Origin: Halobellus inordinatus
Lineage (GTDB): Archaea; Halobacteriota; Halobacteria; Halobacteriales; Haloferacaceae
Length of the DNA: 64,000 nt
NCBI RefSeq assembly: GCF_024464655.1
Contig: NZ_JANHAV010000002.1
Location: forward strand, 186,001-250,000
Direction: 5' to 3'
In this document: in pieces, positions 11,547 to 20,193 of the stretch
How positions within the stretch are numbered: position 1 is the first letter of the stretch
Layout: every line of letters begins with the position of its first letter
Program-made: the position numbers and the translations under genes
Notes under the pieces: generated by a model
The model's input: the letters and a program-made list of their open reading frames with translations, nothing else
Told to the model about the DNA's origin: nothing
Database searches by the model: none

Positions 11547-12299
11547 ATGACAAACGGCGAGCGAGACGACCACGAGTTCTCCTCGGGCCAGGGGTTCGAC
11601 GAGGACTACGAGGAGTTCACCCTCGACCCGCCGGAGCTGAAGGTCGATCCGACGAAGGTCGATCCCGTGGACAGCCGCGTCGTCACGGACGAACTCGACC
11701 GGCGAAACATCGCCTCAGATCAGGTCGACGTCGAACAGCTCGTCGACGTCGGGCTCTCGTATATGCAGATCAACCGCTTCGAGGAGGCGACCGAGACGTT
11801 CGAGCGCGCGGCGCGCTTCGCCGACGAGGACTCCCTCGAAGCCCAGGAGGCGTGGGTTAACAAGGGCGCAGCGCACGCCGAATTGGAGGAGTGGGACGAA
11901 GCCATCGGCTCCTACCGCGAGGCGCTCCGCATCGACGACGACTCCGAACACGCGGCCTCCGCCGAGACGAACCTCGCGTACGCGCTCTGGAACGCCGGCG
12001 AGATCGAAGAGGCACTGCGCCACGCCGAGCGCGCGGTCGAGATCGACCCGCGCTTCCCGCAGGCGTGGTACAACCGCGGCTTCTTCCTCCGCGAACGCGG
12101 CCTGAACGAGGAGGCCGTCAACGCCTTCGACAACGCGATCCGACTGGGAATGCGCACTGCCGACGTGCTCGAAGAGAAGGCGGCCGCGCTCGAAGAACTC
12201 GGGCAGGACGAAGAGGCCGAACAGGCCCAACAGCAGGCCGACGAACTGCGGCAGGAACGCGAACAAGAGATGCTGCAACAGCAACAACAGAACCGGTGA
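11547..12299 (+). CDS. Tetratricopeptide-repeat protein
   Basis: A 250-residue soluble protein. After an acidic linker (residues 1-65) come four to five TPR units, for example LVDVGLSYMQINRFEEATETFERA, WVNKGAAHAELEEWDEAIGSYREAL and AWYNRGFFLRERGLNEEAVNAFDNAI. The tail is a charged, glutamine-rich helix ending QEMLQQQQQNR that could form a coiled coil. TPRs mediate protein contacts; the partner is unknown. TATA-like CCTTAACCG lies about 30 bp before the ATG. The stop overlaps the DUF424 ATG by one base, so the two are probably co-expressed. Confidence 0.9.
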   Translation: MTNGERDDHEFSSGQGFDEDYEEFTLDPPELKVDPTKVDPVDSRVVTDELDRRNIASDQVDVEQLVDVGLSYMQINRFEEATETFERAARFADEDSLEAQEAWVNKGAAHAELEEWDEAIGSYREALRIDDDSEHAASAETNLAYALWNAGEIEEALRHAERAVEIDPRFPQAWYNRGFFLRERGLNEEAVNAFDNAIRLGMRTADVLEEKAAALEELGQDEEAEQAQQQADELRQEREQEMLQQQQQNR

Positions 12300-12598
12300 T
12301 GCTCCTTCGCGAACGACAGACACCGGAAGGACTGCTCGTCTCCGTTTGCGACCCGGAGTGTCTGGGCGAGACCTACACCGAAGGCGACATCTCTCTGGAG
12401 GTAACGGAGGCGTTCTACGGCGGCGACGAGGCCGCCGAGGCCGACGAAGCCACTGTCGTCGATAGTCTCACGCGGGCCAGCGTGGCCAACATCGTCGGCG
12501 AGCGCGCGGTCTCCGTCGCTGTCGACGCCGGTATCGTCGACGAGGAGCGCGTACTCGACGTCGACGGGACGCTTCACGCGCAACTCCTCTGGATGTGA
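12299..12598 (+). CDS. DUF424 family protein
   Basis: A 99-residue protein matching the archaeal DUF424 family. Recognisable blocks are LVSVCDPECLGETYTEGDISLEV, a variable acidic loop, VDSLTRASVANIVGERAV and the end GTLHAQLLWM. The family is widespread in archaea but has no firmly established role. It is coupled to the TPR gene by a TGATG overlap and faces the histidine kinase gene in a convergent arrangement with only five bases between stops. Confidence 0.88.
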   Translation: MLLRERQTPEGLLVSVCDPECLGETYTEGDISLEVTEAFYGGDEAAEADEATVVDSLTRASVANIVGERAVSVAVDAGIVDEERVLDVDGTLHAQLLWM

Positions 12599-12603
12599 CG
12601 CGG

Positions 12604-14706
12604 CTAGCCCGCCGTTCCTGGCCGGGGGAACGCTATCGTGACGACGCTGCCTCTCGGCTCGTTCTCCTCGAAGCGGAGCGTTCCGTCGGCGCGCCCGACG
12701 ATGAGTTTCACGAGCCACAGCCCGAGGCCGCTGCCGTGGAGTAGTGGTTCGATCTCCGACTCGCCGGTCAGGACCGCGCGCTCCATCTCCGGAATACCCG
12801 GGCCGTCGTCGGCCACTTGCACCTGAACCGTGTCCGGGAGGTTCCGGACCCGGACCTCGATAGCCGGCCTCTCCCGGTCGGAGTGGGTCACTGCGTTCTG
12901 TAATAGCTCTTTGAGCGCACGCCCCACCGCACCGACGACGACCTCCACGCGCTGTTCTGGTAACTCGGTCGTGATAGTTGCCGCCGGATGCGACTTCCGC
13001 ACCGACGACGTGATCTGCTGTGCAACTGTGGCGAGGTCGACCGCTTCCATCGCGGGCGGGTCCGAAAGCACCTTGGTGATCGCCCGTTCTTTCGACGCCA
13101 TCTGCGTCAACTGATCGCTGTTCGCGCGGATCTTGGCCGCCGACTCCTGGATAAAGGGATCTGTCGTCCGATCCTGGATCGACTCGGCGTACCCGCTGAC
13201 AATGTTCATTTTGTTGTTGAGGTTGTGTCTGAGGACCCGATCGAGCACCTGTAACTGCTGTTCTCGATCTTTCAGCTCGCTTATGTCCCGGATCAACGCG
13301 ACAACGCCGATGACCGTTCCGTCGTCGTCTTCGAGCGGGAAGACGACGCTCCGAACCGGGCGTCGTTCCCCGTCGGAAGTCGTCTGATGCTCGAATTCGA
13401 CTCGCTCGCCGGCGAGCGCTCGCTCCATCTGCGGGGCGATTTCCGTCGCCACGGACTCCTCGAGCGCCTCCGAGAGCGGCGCTCCGCGTGCGTCGCCGTC
13501 GAGGCCGTGAAACGATCGAAACCCGCTGTTCGCGAAGAGGACTCGGTGGTCCGTGTCGACGGCGACGATCCAGTCCGTCGAACTCTCGACCGCGTATTCG
13601 TACTGCTTGAGCTTCCGGCGCCGCTCCTTGCGCTCGGTGATGTCGCGCATCGTCGCCACGATACCGACGACCTCGCCGTAGTCGGACCTGAGTGGATAAT
13701 ACCGGATGTCGAAGTGGTGGTCGTCGCCATCGGGATCCTGGCGGACCATCTCGTACTGGTGCGTCTCGCCCTCGAATACGGCGTCGAGTCGCGGGTCGAT
13801 CTCCGCGAACTGTTCGGGTCCGAGAACTTCTTCCAGCGTGGTGGTGCCGATATCGTCGTCGCTGAGGCCGTGAAACTCGCGGTAGCGCTTGTTCGCGAAG
13901 AGGAGTCGGTGTTCTGTGTCCGCCGCGGCCAGGAGGTCCGTCGCCTGTTCGACGGCGCGCTCGTACTGTTTGAGCGTCCGCTCTCGCTCCTTGCGTTCGG
14001 TGATGTCACGCTGATTGACAATGACCCCCTCGACGTTGGGGTCGGCGAGGCGGTTCGTCCCGTAGCTTTCGATCCATACCCACTCCCCGTCGGCGTCCCG
14101 TATCCGGAACTCGGCGCGTGGCCCTCTCCCCGTCGTCGTCAGTACCGTCTGGAGTTGATCGGCAACGCGTTCGCGGTCCCGCGGATGAATGTACTCGAGT
14201 GGATTTTCACCGATCAGTTCGTCCTGACTGTATCCGAGAATGTCTTCCACTGCCGGGCTGTTGTACTGGATCCGCCCGTTTTCGTCGAGGAGGGTGATGA
14301 GGTCGGAGGACTGCTCGGTGAACGCTTTGAACCGTTCGAGCTCCCGTTCGTACCGCTTCTTCTCGCTGACGTCTTGGACGTACGCGACGAACCGGTCGTC
14401 GCCGAGCGACATCGTATCGAGGAGGACGTCGATCCTCCGCCCGTCCGCGTGCACCAACTGATGCTCGCCCCGGGCGTGCCCCGTTTCTTTGACCTTCGCG
14501 AACGACGAGGGGATCGCGGCCCCTTCGGGAAGGTCAGTAACGTCTTCGATCGATAGCGAGAGCAGTTCTTCCCGTTCGCGTCCCACCATCTCGCAGGCCA
14601 CTGGGTTGGCGTCGACGAACTCACCGGCGGCGTCGGTCACGAACACTCCGATCGGGGACTCCTCGAAGTAGGCTCGGTACGGCTCTCCCTCCCCGTCGGT
14701 GTTCAT
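12604..14706 (-). CDS. Multi-PAS sensor histidine kinase, soluble
   Basis: A 700-residue sensor kinase with no membrane segment. Four PAS domains span about residues 8-118, 122-238, 245-358 and 366-478, each followed by a short helix. The dimerisation/phosphoacceptor helix LDRVLRHNLNNKM contains His494, in the form usual for haloarchaea. The ATPase domain has the N box ELLQNAVTHSD (Asn604), DDGPGIP (633-639) and GSGLGLWLVKLIV (from 658). It probably senses an internal cue such as redox state or light, but no cofactor-binding residue could be identified. No response regulator is adjacent. The start at 14706 gives a PAS domain immediately at the N-terminus. Confidence 0.95.
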   Translation of the reverse strand: MNTDGEGEPYRAYFEESPIGVFVTDAAGEFVDANPVACEMVGREREELLSLSIEDVTDLPEGAAIPSSFAKVKETGHARGEHQLVHADGRRIDVLLDTMSLGDDRFVAYVQDVSEKKRYERELERFKAFTEQSSDLITLLDENGRIQYNSPAVEDILGYSQDELIGENPLEYIHPRDRERVADQLQTVLTTTGRGPRAEFRIRDADGEWVWIESYGTNRLADPNVEGVIVNQRDITERKERERTLKQYERAVEQATDLLAAADTEHRLLFANKRYREFHGLSDDDIGTTTLEEVLGPEQFAEIDPRLDAVFEGETHQYEMVRQDPDGDDHHFDIRYYPLRSDYGEVVGIVATMRDITERKERRRKLKQYEYAVESSTDWIVAVDTDHRVLFANSGFRSFHGLDGDARGAPLSEALEESVATEIAPQMERALAGERVEFEHQTTSDGERRPVRSVVFPLEDDDGTVIGVVALIRDISELKDREQQLQVLDRVLRHNLNNKMNIVSGYAESIQDRTTDPFIQESAAKIRANSDQLTQMASKERAITKVLSDPPAMEAVDLATVAQQITSSVRKSHPAATITTELPEQRVEVVVGAVGRALKELLQNAVTHSDRERPAIEVRVRNLPDTVQVQVADDGPGIPEMERAVLTGESEIEPLLHGSGLGLWLVKLIVGRADGTLRFEENEPRGSVVTIAFPRPGTAG

Positions 14707-14922
14707 ATCCCGTCTTTCATCTGTGCGTATAAATTAAATTGGCCCTGTTCCCCAGAAAATTACCGGTTCGCCCGGTGGTGTGGCCGAATGCAACCCCTCC
14801 CGAAATCGCGTTCGATGTATCGACACGTCTTGTCGAGGGTACCGTCCTTGTCGTGGGAGATTGGTCCCAGATCGTGATAGCCGAAGTATCAATTAATTAA
14901 CCGTGATACCGTATCGGTTCGT

Positions 14923-15366
14923 ATGAGCGAAACAACAGAAACCGAGGTTCACGACATTCTCGTCCCGACCGACGGGAGCAAGGCGGCGATGGAGGCCGCG
15001 AGGCAAGCGATCGACCTGGCGAAAAAGAACGACGCAGCGGTCCACGCGATGTACGTGATGGATATGGGCGACGCCGCCTTCGTGGCGGTCCCGAGCGACA
15101 TCGCGCAAACGCGGAAGCGACTGGAAAAGAAGGGACGAGGCTTCACGGACGACATCTCGGAGCTGGCCGCCGAGGCGGGCGTCGACTGCGTCACCGTCGT
15201 GAAGTCGGGCATTCCGGAGGAAGAGATCATCGAGTACGCCGAAGACGAGGGCGTCGACCTCATCGTCATCGGAAAGCGCGGTCGCTCGGACCCGGACAAG
15301 CCCCTCATCGGGTCGACGACGAACCGCGTTCTGGGCCGGACGGAGGTCCCCGTCCGCGTCGTCTAA
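14923..15366 (+). CDS. Universal stress protein (UspA family)
   Basis: A 147-residue UspA protein with the start VHDILVPTDGSKAAMEAARQAIDLA. The usual ATP-binding G-2x-G-9x-G loop appears as GKRGRSDPDKPLIGSTTNRVL, close to canonical. A serine/aspartate insertion makes ATP binding likely but not certain. It is divergent from the PAS kinase gene, and AATTAATTAA at about 14890-14900 is a probable TATA region 25-30 bp before the ATG, consistent with a short or absent leader. Confidence 0.93.
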   Translation: MSETTETEVHDILVPTDGSKAAMEAARQAIDLAKKNDAAVHAMYVMDMGDAAFVAVPSDIAQTRKRLEKKGRGFTDDISELAAEAGVDCVTVVKSGIPEEEIIEYAEDEGVDLIVIGKRGRSDPDKPLIGSTTNRVLGRTEVPVRVV

Positions 15367-15396
15367 CCGAGCCGCGGGCAGCGAGCCGTCGACTCA

Positions 15397-15533
15397 TTTA
15401 TTTAAACACACAGAACCGCTACTTGCGTTCTCAACAAGGCCATTAGATTGGTTCTTCGCCCACTTGCGACGGTTGTAACCCGGCTTACGACCCCGGCGGG
15501 CGGACATTCACGCTAGGTGGCACCGACTCGGAG
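15397..15533 (+). ncRNA. Candidate small RNA behind an orphan TATA-like box
   Basis: Between the stops of the convergent UspA and small-protein genes is a strong TATA-like TTTATTTAAA (15397-15406) reading rightward. About 25 bp later begins roughly 105 bp of GC-rich sequence with no ATG and short self-complementary stretches, such as GGTTGTAACC. A small RNA is possible. The T-rich box could instead be the terminator of the UspA gene. Confidence 0.3.
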
Positions 15534-15737
15534 TCACTGGAGATAGCCGAGGTCGCTGAGCCGCTCTTCGAGGTCGTCGTCGCCCTCGGCGGCGTCTTGC
15601 AGCTGATCGATGTCGTTCTTGTACACGTCGAGCAACTGTAGCGCCGTTCGGAGCTTGTAGTGCACTTCGGTGTCGTCAGTGTTCTCCAACGCTCCGCGGA
15701 GAAGCGTCCGGACGGTCTCGATCGTTTCGTCGGTCAT
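15534..15737 (-). CDS. Small haloarchaeal protein of unknown function
   Basis: A 67-residue acidic protein, MTDETIETVRTLLRGALE and so on, predicted almost wholly helical and ending EERLSDLGYLQ. I do not recognise a named family. The codon use (GC-rich third positions) and a good promoter support it as real: the palindrome ATAATAAGTATTAT lies about 30 bp upstream of the ATG. The helix pattern NTDDTEVHYKLRTALQLLDVY could form a small helical bundle or bind a partner. Confidence 0.8.
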   Translation of the reverse strand: MTDETIETVRTLLRGALENTDDTEVHYKLRTALQLLDVYKNDIDQLQDAAEGDDDLEERLSDLGYLQ

Positions 15738-15760
15738 CGTGCAGAACCGACGAACACACG

Positions 15761-15774
15761 ATAATAAGTATTAT
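15761..15774 (-). promoter_or_regulatory. Palindromic TATA region of the 67-aa protein gene
   Basis: ATAATAAGTATTAT is a 6-bp perfect inverted repeat with two central bases, placed 24-37 bp upstream of the ATG at 15737. The position suits a TATA box for a leaderless transcript. The symmetry could also make it a regulator binding site. Confidence 0.5.
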
Positions 15775-15921
15775 CTTTTTGAGCTATTCGCCCGATGTCT
15801 AGACGCCCACGCACCGCAGTTTCTGAATATCCCACAGAGCAGAACGCAAACACCTATTTTGTGGTCGAACGTTTATTCTAGTACACGTCCGAAAACGAAT
15901 CTTCTGCCGCATCGCCCGCAA

Positions 15922-16006
15922 CTATATAGCGTTTGCACGTCTTCACGCACCTAATCGCACGCAGTCGTGCGATTGGCTGTGTAGTCAGTTGCAAACGCTA
16001 CTATAG
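15922..16006 (+). repeat. Palindromic element family A, copy 1
   Basis: An imperfect hairpin of about 85 bp in the 355-bp intergenic region 15738-16092. Outer stem GCGTTTGCA (from 15930) pairs with TGCAAACGC (ending 15999), and an inner stem uses AATCGCACG and CGTGCGATT. Between the stems the left strand carries GTCTTCACGCACC and the right GTAGTCAG. The same asymmetric layout appears at 41859 and 45174. It lies 86 bp before sufS and is oriented toward it. The rest of the gap shows only AT-rich promoter-like sequence. Confidence 0.85.
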
Positions 16007-16092
16007 TGGAGCGAATCGTCTCCGAACGCATCTCGTGGCAGCGACCGCCCGGACCGAAGCCGTGTTAGTGCTGGGACGCTAACGGGTCTTCA

Positions 16093-17370
16093 ATGGGAAC
16101 GCAGGAAACGTATCCAGTCGACGTCGCGTTGATTCGCGAGGACTTCCCCATCCTCGATCGGAAGGTCGGCGGCGACATCGAGACGCCGGGTGAGGGCCCG
16201 GACGACACCCGTCCGCTCGTCTACCTCGACAACGCGGCGACGAGTCAGACGCCGAAATCCGTCGTCGAGAGCATCGTCGATTACTACTACGGCTACAACT
16301 CGAACGTCCATCGCGGGATTCACCACCTGAGTCAGGAGGCCTCGGTGGCCTACGAGAACGCTCACGACCGCGTCGCGGAGTTCATCGGCGCCGCGGGACG
16401 AGAAGAGATCGTTTTCACGAAGAACACCACCGAATCGATGAACCTCGTCGCCTACGCGTGGGGACTCGCCGAACTCGGGCCGGGCGACACGGTCGTCCTG
16501 ACCGAGATGGAACATCACGCCTCGCTCGTCACCTGGCAACAGATCGCCAAGAAGACGGGCGCGAGCGTCGAGTACATCCGCGTCGACGACGCCGGTCGAT
16601 TGGATATGGACCACGCGGCCGAACTGATCGACGACTCGACCGCGATGGTCTCCGTCGTGCACGTCTCGAACACGCTCGGGACGGTCACGCCGGTCGCCGA
16701 ACTGGCCGATCTGGCCCACGACCACGGCGCGTACATCTTCGTCGACGGCGCGCAGTCCGTCCCGACGCGACCAGTCGACGTCGGAGATATCGACGCCGAC
16801 TTCTTCGCCTTCTCGGGGCACAAGATGCTCGGGCCGACAGGGATCGGCGTCCTATACGGGAAAGAACACATCCTCGAAGAGATGCAGCCGTACCTCTACG
16901 GCGGCGAGATGATCCGAAGCGTCACCTACGAGGACTCGACGTGGGAGGACCTCCCCTGGAAGTTCGAGGCGGGCACACCCGTCATCGCACAGGGCATCGG
17001 CCTCCACGCCGCGATCGACTACCTCGACGACATCGGAATGGAACGCGTCCAGGCCCACGAGGAACTGCTCGCGGAGTACGCCTACGACGAACTGTCGGCG
17101 TTCGACGACGTCGAGATATACGGCCCGCCGGGCGACGAGCGCGGTGGTCTCGTCGCGTTCAACCTCGAGAACGTCCACGCACACGACCTCTCTAGCATCC
17201 TCAACGACCACGGCGTCGCGATCCGCGCCGGCGACCACTGTACCCAGCCGCTGCACGACAAACTCGGCGTTCCGGCCTCGACCCGCGCGTCTTTCTACAT
17301 CTACAACACGAAAGAAGAGATCGACGCGCTCGTCGACGCCGTCGACGACGCCCGACAGCTCTTCGCCTGA
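16093..17370 (+). CDS. sufS: Cysteine desulfurase, SufS type
   Basis: A 425-residue PLP enzyme that removes sulfur from cysteine for Fe-S cluster assembly. The PLP lysine is Lys244 in SGHKMLGPTG and the persulfide cysteine is Cys383 in RAGDHCTQPLH; both match group II (SufS/Csd) enzymes. Other seen motifs are YLDNAATSQ and HHASLVTWQQIA. Length is slightly above bacterial SufS because of an acidic N-terminal insertion (about residues 25-40). The scaffold gene at 19707 probably supplies its partner. The family A hairpin lies immediately upstream. Confidence 0.96.
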   Translation: MGTQETYPVDVALIREDFPILDRKVGGDIETPGEGPDDTRPLVYLDNAATSQTPKSVVESIVDYYYGYNSNVHRGIHHLSQEASVAYENAHDRVAEFIGAAGREEIVFTKNTTESMNLVAYAWGLAELGPGDTVVLTEMEHHASLVTWQQIAKKTGASVEYIRVDDAGRLDMDHAAELIDDSTAMVSVVHVSNTLGTVTPVAELADLAHDHGAYIFVDGAQSVPTRPVDVGDIDADFFAFSGHKMLGPTGIGVLYGKEHILEEMQPYLYGGEMIRSVTYEDSTWEDLPWKFEAGTPVIAQGIGLHAAIDYLDDIGMERVQAHEELLAEYAYDELSAFDDVEIYGPPGDERGGLVAFNLENVHAHDLSSILNDHGVAIRAGDHCTQPLHDKLGVPASTRASFYIYNTKEEIDALVDAVDDARQLFA

Positions 17371-17499
17371 CCTCGCGTTACGTCTGCTCTCTCCCCGCTC
17401 GCTTCTCCCGTGCTCCGTATTCCGCTCGAACTCGCTGTCTCAGCTCGAATCTACCTCTCCAGAAGCACTTTGTGACTGAGTGTCAATTCACCGGCACCG

Positions 17500-18060
17500 A
17501 TGTCCACAGTCGCCCGATTCCTCGTCGACACGATCCGGCAGACGCTCTTCGAGTTCGCCGACGGACTTCGGCAGGCCGCGCCGACGATCCTGACGGGGCT
17601 CGTCTTCCTCGCGATCGCGTACGTCGGGATCCGGGTTCTCACCGGCGTCCTCCGCCGCACGCTCGACGCCGTCTATCCGGACGACCAGCGCCTCGTCGTC
17701 GACCTCGGCGTGACCATCGTGAGCGTGTTCCTGTGGTTCGGAGCGGCGCTGACGCTGCTGAAGATCTTCGGGATGGGCGAGATCGCCGCGAGTCTCGGCA
17801 CTGCCGCCGGCTTCGTCGCACTTGGCGTCTCCTACGCGCTCTCGAATATGATCGCCGACACCGTCGCCGGCGTCTATCTCCTCAGAGATCCGGACTTCAA
17901 CCCCGGTGACGAAGTGAAGTCAGATCCCGTTACGGGGACGGTGGAAGCCATCGAACTGCGGAAGACCCGGTTCCGGAACGGCGACGGCGACACCATCGTC
18001 GTGGCGAACCGGGACGTCGAAAAGAAGTGGACGCGCCTCATCGCTTCTGCGGACGAGTGA
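17500..18060 (+). CDS. Small mechanosensitive channel (MscS family)
   Basis: A 186-residue protein with three membrane segments (about residues 28-48, 66-88 and 93-115) followed by a short beta domain. The third segment, LGTAAGFVALGVSYALSNMIADTVAG, is the pore-lining MscS helix with small residues, and FNPGDEV plus RKTRFRNGDGDTIVVANRD match the following beta domain. The large C-terminal cage of E. coli MscS is mostly missing, so this is a minimal form. It may serve as an osmotic safety valve. It appears monocistronic. Confidence 0.87.
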   Translation: MSTVARFLVDTIRQTLFEFADGLRQAAPTILTGLVFLAIAYVGIRVLTGVLRRTLDAVYPDDQRLVVDLGVTIVSVFLWFGAALTLLKIFGMGEIAASLGTAAGFVALGVSYALSNMIADTVAGVYLLRDPDFNPGDEVKSDPVTGTVEAIELRKTRFRNGDGDTIVVANRDVEKKWTRLIASADE

Positions 18061-18096
18061 TGCGCTCGCGACCGACTGCGGCTGCACGTCCTCGCG

Positions 18097-18402
18097 CTAC
18101 AACAGCGCCCGCAACGCGACTACGGTGACCATTCCCACCCCGAGGGCCGCGAGCGCGCCGTCGTTTCGCCAGGCGACCACGAGGACTGCAGTGGCCGCGA
18201 TCCAGCCTGCCGGACCGAGCTTCGTCAGCTCCGGCGCGAGGAGTGAGACGACGATCGCGCCCGGAAGCGCGTCGAGGCCCCGTTCGATGCGTGGCGACAG
18301 CTCGATTCGGCTGAGGAGCCAGAATCCGCCTGCCTTCGTCGCGTACGTCGTGAGGCTCATCGCCAGGATGGTGACGACGACGACGGGATCGAACTCAGCC
18401 AT
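18097..18402 (-). CDS. azlD: AzlD-family branched-chain amino acid exporter subunit
   Basis: A 101-residue membrane protein with about four hydrophobic segments. The N-terminal part has MSLTTYATKAGGFWLLSRIELSPRIERGLDALPGAIVVSLLAPEL, typical of AzlD. With AzlC it forms a small exporter of branched-chain amino acids or analogues. ATG 18402 is chosen because it overlaps the AzlC stop by eight bases and leaves a complete first membrane helix; the longer frame is an arginine-rich read-through. Confidence 0.9.
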   Translation of the reverse strand: MAEFDPVVVVTILAMSLTTYATKAGGFWLLSRIELSPRIERGLDALPGAIVVSLLAPELTKLGPAGWIAATAVLVVAWRNDGALAALGVGMVTVVALRALL

Positions 18403-19126
18403 CGTACTGCCACACCTCCACGAGGCTCCCCGCGACGCCGCCACACACGAGATACCAGTATCCGGGCAGATAGCCGGCGGCGAGCACTGCCACGACCGCG
18501 GCGCTTACCCACGTACGGAGCCGCGAGTCCTCGTCCCACAGGTCGACTGCGAGCGTCAGGAAGACCGCCGTCAGGACGAAGTCTAATCCGACCTGCGCTG
18601 GCTCTTCGATCACGTCGCCGACGGTGACGCCGACGACCGTCGCGAGGACCCAGAACGTCCAGATGGCGAGTCCGCTCCCGAGGAGGAACGCGCCGCGTCG
18701 ACTCCCCGAGCGCAGTTCGCCGATCGTGAGCGCCCAGTTCTCGTCGGCGGTGAAAAAGAGGCTCGCGTACGTCTGTCTCGGGGAGAGCTGCTCGAACCAG
18801 GGTCGGAGCGCCGCACCCATCAGGAGGTAGCGCAGATTCACCACGAGCGTCGTCGCGATTACCGCGGCGATCGGAACCGGCTCTCGCCAGAGTTCCATCA
18901 CGATCAGCTGTGCGGCACCTGCGAGCACCGTCCCGCTCATCAGCGCGGCCTCCCCCACGCTCAACCCCGCCTGACCAGCGAGGACGCCGAACACGACGCC
19001 GTAGCCGCCGACACCGGCCGCGACCGGCATACACTGGAGGAAGCCCGCGCGAATTCCTTCTCGAGAGAACGAAATTGTCTCCGGCTGCACTGCGGCGTGC
19101 TCTTCGTGGTTCCGACGCATCGACAC
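18395..19126 (-). CDS. azlC: AzlC-family branched-chain amino acid exporter subunit
   Basis: A 243-residue membrane protein with about seven to eight hydrophobic segments. Family marks include IRAGFLQCMPVAAGVGGYGVVFGVLAGQAGLS near the N-terminus and NLRYLLMGAALRPWFEQL. Known AzlC proteins pair with AzlD for export of branched-chain amino acids. The gene is first of the azlCD pair, overlapping azlD. A regulator gene ends about 60 bp upstream in the same direction, which may or may not control it. Confidence 0.93.
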   Translation of the reverse strand: MSMRRNHEEHAAVQPETISFSREGIRAGFLQCMPVAAGVGGYGVVFGVLAGQAGLSVGEAALMSGTVLAGAAQLIVMELWREPVPIAAVIATTLVVNLRYLLMGAALRPWFEQLSPRQTYASLFFTADENWALTIGELRSGSRRGAFLLGSGLAIWTFWVLATVVGVTVGDVIEEPAQVGLDFVLTAVFLTLAVDLWDEDSRLRTWVSAAVVAVLAAGYLPGYWYLVCGGVAGSLVEVWQYDG

Positions 19127-19185
19127 ACGTCTTCGACGTGTTCCCCCCTAAGTTCTCGGAGAAGCGCGTTTCTCCTCGCAGCTGT

Positions 19186-19515
19186 CTAGGGGGACTCCCG
19201 AATTGCCTCGTCGGTCACCTGCTTGAGGAGGCGCTCGCCTCGCACGCTGAGCGCGTACTGCTCGTCCTCTCGTTCGATGAGGCCCTCGAGCTGCCGGAGG
19301 TGATAGTTGAGCTTCCCGTTGTCGCGAACCGAGATCGCGGCCCGCAGATCGGTGTACGACATCGGCGCCTCACCGCGACCGAGTGTCACGAGGATTTCGA
19401 GCCGAAGTGGGTTCGATACGACCCCGAGTGTCTCCGAGACGTCCTGTATCTCCTCGTTCGTCAACGACGATCTGCCGAACGCTTCGCGATCGCTCACCCA
19501 AGTCGGAATCGCCAT
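19186..19515 (-). CDS. Winged-helix transcriptional regulator (ArsR-like)
   Basis: A 109-residue DNA-binding protein. The winged helix is clear: ETLGVVSNPLRLEILVTLGRGEAPMSYTDLRAAI is the helix-turn-helix core and GKLNYHLRQLEGLIEREDEQYALSVRGERLL the recognition helix and wing. Start at 19515 gives MAIPTWVSDREAFG; a TATA-like ACAAAT lies about 27 bp upstream, suggesting a leaderless message. No metal-binding cysteine pair is present, so a metal-sensing ArsR role is unlikely. Upstream of azlC in the same direction, so it might regulate the exporter. Confidence 0.87.
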   Translation of the reverse strand: MAIPTWVSDREAFGRSSLTNEEIQDVSETLGVVSNPLRLEILVTLGRGEAPMSYTDLRAAISVRDNGKLNYHLRQLEGLIEREDEQYALSVRGERLLKQVTDEAIRESP

Positions 19516-19706
19516 TGATCGCTCTTGAGGCCTCCAGATTTGTAGATGTATCCAAAAACGGCTGACATATCCTCGTCGGCAACGCGATCGAATCGACGTC
19601 CCTCTTCCGAACGTGGGACACGAATATTGCGACGGCAGCGACGGGCGGCGAGACATTCGTCCCCGGCGGAACCCTTTTGCGCTGCACCACCTTACAGCCG
19701 CCAACA

Positions 19707-20129
19707 ATGGGAATGGGCTCGGATATGTATCGGCAGCAGATTCTGGATCACTACAAGAACCCCCGGAACAAGGGCGAGATGTCCGATCCGGACTTCTCTC
19801 ACACCGGAGAAAATCCCTCCTGCGGCGATACGATCACGATGAACGTCAGACTCGAAGACGACGGCGAGACCATCGAGTACGTGTCGTTCACCGGGAACGG
19901 CTGTGCGATCAGCCAGGCCTCCGCGAGTATGCTCTCGGAGAAGCTCCGCGGGATGACGCTCGAGGAACTCGAAGCGATGGGCACCGACGACGTCACCGAT
20001 ATGCTCGGCGTCGACATCTCGCCGATGCGGATCAAGTGCGCTGTCCTCGCGCGACAGGTGGCCCAAGACGGGGCTGCCATCCACGAAGGCGACGTCGACA
20101 TCGAGGAGACGACAACCGAGGACGACTAA
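19707..20129 (+). CDS. sufU: Fe-S cluster scaffold, SufU/IscU type
   Basis: A 140-residue scaffold protein that receives sulfur from cysteine desulfurase and builds Fe-S clusters. The three conserved cysteines are Cys39 (NPSCGD), Cys66 (GNGCAIS) and Cys111 (RIKCAVLA), and YRQQILDHYKNPRNKG is the classic N-terminus. An internal Met at residue 3 or 7 could also start it. The region between Cys66 and Cys111 is compact with little insertion, intermediate between IscU and SufU, so the symbol is tentative. It lies 2.3 kb from sufS and shares its direction. Confidence 0.92.
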   Translation: MGMGSDMYRQQILDHYKNPRNKGEMSDPDFSHTGENPSCGDTITMNVRLEDDGETIEYVSFTGNGCAISQASASMLSEKLRGMTLEELEAMGTDDVTDMLGVDISPMRIKCAVLARQVAQDGAAIHEGDVDIEETTTEDD

Positions 20130-20193
20130 CCACCTTTTTGCTGACTCGGGTGCGCGAATCGCACCGCTTCGTTGTTAAAAGAGCTGGGTCGTT

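Noticed and set aside
15429-15533. Short AACCCGGCTTA resemblance to the 3' end of RNase P RNA, and a GGCACCGACTCGG string resembling a tracrRNA hairpin
   Set aside because: The available region is only about 105 bp, far too short for RNase P RNA, and there are no cas genes or repeats. The matches are short and likely chance.
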